DNA from: Porphyromonadaceae bacterium
GTDB taxonomy: Bacteria > Bacteroidota > Bacteroidia > Bacteroidales > Paludibacteraceae
DNA length: 15,519 nucleotides
NCBI GenBank assembly: GCA_905372135.1
Contig: CAJPNS010000041.1
Span: 1 to 15,519 of the forward strand
Direction of reading: 5' to 3'
The notes under the pieces are model-generated. The model was given only the letters and a program-made list of their open reading frames with translations. It was not told the DNA's origin and searched no databases. A program made the position numbers and the translations under genes. Shown here piece after piece: positions 14,479 through 15,519 of the stretch (position 1 is the first letter of the stretch; each line of letters begins with the position of its first letter).

Positions 14479-15291
14479 TTATTCGAGTACGAACATCGGA
14501 GAGGGTACCAAGCGGTCTAAGACCACAAAGAGTTTGGGCGATATATTCTTTTCTTTGAGGGCATCGCCGACGGTGCTGTAAGCGAGTTCGGGGGTATTGT
14601 TTTCGCCGCTTACGTGGCAAAGGAATAGATGTGTAAGGCTATCGTGCCAATTGTCGGCGAGGAATCGGGCTGTATGTTCGTTGCTTAGATGCCCCGTGTG
14701 CGAACGTACTCGCTGCTTGAGCGTATAGTTGTAATTGCCGTTTTTGAGCATCTCTTCGTCGTAGTTGGCTTCGATGACAAGATAGTTGGCTCGGGCGATA
14801 TTGTCGGACACGTCGCGCGAGATATAGCCCAAGTCGGTAGCGATTACCAGAGTCTGATTATTGAACAAGACCGAATACCCCATTGCATCGCTTGCGTCGT
14901 GGCTTACAGGGAACGACTGCACGACGAAGTCTCTGATTGCTATTTTGTCGCTCTTACAGAATACTCGGCGGTTGTGGCTCGATATCTTGGGGGTGATACG
15001 GACATTGCTGTTGATACCGTCGAAGACTCCCTGCGTAGTGTAGATGGGGAGATTGTATTTCTCTGCTAATACACCGACATATTTGACGTGGTCGGTATGG
15101 GCATGTGTGATGAATATGCCGTAAATATGGCTAAAGTCGATACCATTGTCTTTGCATACCTTCTTGACAGTACGCACACTTACTCCCGCATCGATAAGGA
15201 AACCGTAATCGGAGGTACCGACGAAGTAACAATTACCGCTACTGCTGCTACCAAGGCTCAAAAAACAAAACTTATTATCTGTGGCTGGCAT
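14479..15291 (-). CDS. Metallo-beta-lactamase-fold hydrolase (YycJ/WalJ-like)
   Basis: 270 residues from ATG 15291. The frame is open to GTG 15333, but that start is at the predicted transcription start, and the family begins at about FLSLGSSSSGNC. The fold's metal site is intact: HxHxDH at 63-68 (HAHTDH), H131-D132 in VSHDASD, D153 in ATDLG, and a late histidine in LFLCHVSGEN. The SLGSSSSGNC start is the mark of the YycJ/WalJ group, cytosolic enzymes thought to act on nucleic acid (5'-exonuclease-like in the Bacillus relatives). The substrate is not shown by the sequence. It precedes recF by 64 bases on the same strand but has its own promoter. Confidence 0.88.
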   Translation of the reverse strand: MPATDNKFCFLSLGSSSSGNCYFVGTSDYGFLIDAGVSVRTVKKVCKDNGIDFSHIYGIFITHAHTDHVKYVGVLAEKYNLPIYTTQGVFDGINSNVRITPKISSHNRRVFCKSDKIAIRDFVVQSFPVSHDASDAMGYSVLFNNQTLVIATDLGYISRDVSDNIARANYLVIEANYDEEMLKNGNYNYTLKQRVRSHTGHLSNEHTARFLADNWHDSLTHLFLCHVSGENNTPELAYSTVGDALKEKNISPKLFVVLDRLVPSPMFVLE

Positions 15292-15335
15292 AATCTCTCT
15301 TTTTCGACTGATTCGTTTATCTCGAAAAAGCACGA

Positions 15336-15343
15336 CAAAGGTA
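15336..15343 (-). promoter_or_regulatory. -7 element of the metallo-beta-lactamase-fold gene promoter
   Basis: TACCTTTG on the minus strand matches TAnnTTTG. No TTTG is found at the usual -33 distance, but an inverted repeat (AACGT, 4 bases, ACGTT at 15360-15373) covers that region and could be an operator. The predicted start near 15329 leaves a leader of about 38 bases before ATG 15291. Confidence 0.55.
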
Positions 15344-15392
15344 CAAAAATTATCGTTGAAACGTGTATACGTTGTAGCGTTTTTTTAGCGGT

Positions 15393-15408
15393 TCGATTGT
15401 TCAATCGA
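15393..15408. repeat. Short palindrome 1 of the right-edge cluster
   Basis: TCGATTG and CAATCGA are exact inverted copies with a two-base spacer. It lies in gene-free sequence upstream of the metallo-beta-lactamase-fold gene promoter. Confidence 0.5.
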
Positions 15409-15426
15409 GGTTTTGTGTGTTGGGTG

Positions 15427-15444
15427 GTAGGGGCAAGCCCCTAC
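15427..15444. repeat. Short palindrome 2 (GC-rich) of the right-edge cluster
   Basis: GTAGGGGC and GCCCCTAC are exact inverted copies around AA. Palindromes of this GGGGC/GCCCC type are, from memory, common as dispersed intergenic repeats in Bacteroidota. No T tract follows on either strand, so it is not a standard terminator. Confidence 0.6.
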
Positions 15445-15466
15445 GTCTTAAATTGAATGTTATTTC

Positions 15467-15481
15467 TTGGGCGTTGCCCAA
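15467..15481. repeat. Short palindrome 3 of the right-edge cluster
   Basis: TTGGGC and GCCCAA flank GTT, giving a 6-bp stem with a 3-base loop. It resembles the GGGCGTTGCCC intergenic palindromes I recall from Bacteroidales genomes. Confidence 0.55.
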
Positions 15482-15486
15482 ACCCA

Positions 15487-15518
15487 CTTACTTTTTTGTC
15501 TTAACACAAAAAAGTAAG
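15487..15518. repeat. Long palindrome 4 (13-bp arms) at the window end
   Basis: CTTACTTTTTTGT (15487-15499) and ACAAAAAAGTAAG (15506-15518) are perfect inverted copies around CTTAAC. The arms are symmetric, so the element looks the same from both strands. It resembles a dispersed palindromic repeat known to me from Bacteroidota intergenic regions. It ends one base before the window edge, so any longer unit is cut off. Confidence 0.65.
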
Positions 15519-15519
15519 C

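Noticed and set aside
14464..14481. Terminator for the metallo-beta-lactamase-fold gene
   Set aside because: The possible hairpins (4-5 bp stems, GGCAA/TTGCC) are weak and followed by at most a few T residues; the region is better explained by the recF -33 box.
15292..15333. 14-residue extension of the metallo-beta-lactamase-fold gene
   Set aside because: It would start (GTG) at about the predicted transcription start site; ATG 15291 gives the family-typical N-terminus.

Overview
The window is chromosomal DNA of a Bacteroidota bacterium, most likely order Bacteroidales. Four things point there. The first 62 bases are the reverse complement of a 16S rRNA 5' end of the type seen in Porphyromonas/Tannerella-like lineages. 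Intergenic regions carry the Bacteroidota vegetative promoter (TTTG, about 19 bases, TAnnTTTG), and start codons lack clear Shine-Dalgarno sequences. One gene encodes a type IX secretion plug-family protein. The gene set is otherwise core Bacteroidales (RecF, RadA, CoaE, YajC, YbbR-like). I cannot name a genus from 62 bases of 16S. The region is moderately AT-rich, and no transposase, integrase, CRISPR array, tRNA or phage gene is visible.

Left part (1-4235, all on the minus strand): the 16S rRNA start with its leader and a consensus promoter. Upstream of it lies a likely four-gene operon, read right to left: secreted endonuclease/exonuclease/phosphatase-fold protein, short DciA-like (DUF721) protein, membrane-anchored coiled-coil protein of unknown function, and a phytoene-dehydrogenase-like FAD oxidoreductase. 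An intrinsic terminator sits between this operon and the rRNA promoter.

Middle (4341-8573): a divergent pair, a PAP2 membrane phosphatase (minus) and an outer-membrane PagL-like lipid A deacylase candidate (plus). Then come yajC, a ybbR-like gene and coaE on the plus strand. The ybbR-like gene has a 13-bp perfect hairpin followed by a T tract inside its first 25 codons, which looks like an attenuator.

Right part (8566-15291, minus strand): a metallo-beta-lactamase-fold gene with its own promoter, then recF with a consensus promoter, the type IX plug protein, a WecA/MraY-family glycosyl-phosphate transferase, a secreted MsrB-MsrA fusion, and radA, which overlaps the end of coaE tail to tail by 8 bases. 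The last 160 bases hold no gene but contain a run of short perfect palindromes typical of dispersed intergenic repeats.

Functional themes are DNA maintenance (RecF, RadA, DciA-like), envelope building and surface export (plug, WecA-like, PAP2, PagL-like, YajC) and redox repair (MsrBA). I see no clear new defence or mobile system. The most unusual signals are the intragenic hairpin in ybbR, the palindrome cluster at the right edge, the altered putative catalytic residue of the PagL-like protein, and the uncharacterised coiled-coil protein beside the DciA-like gene.
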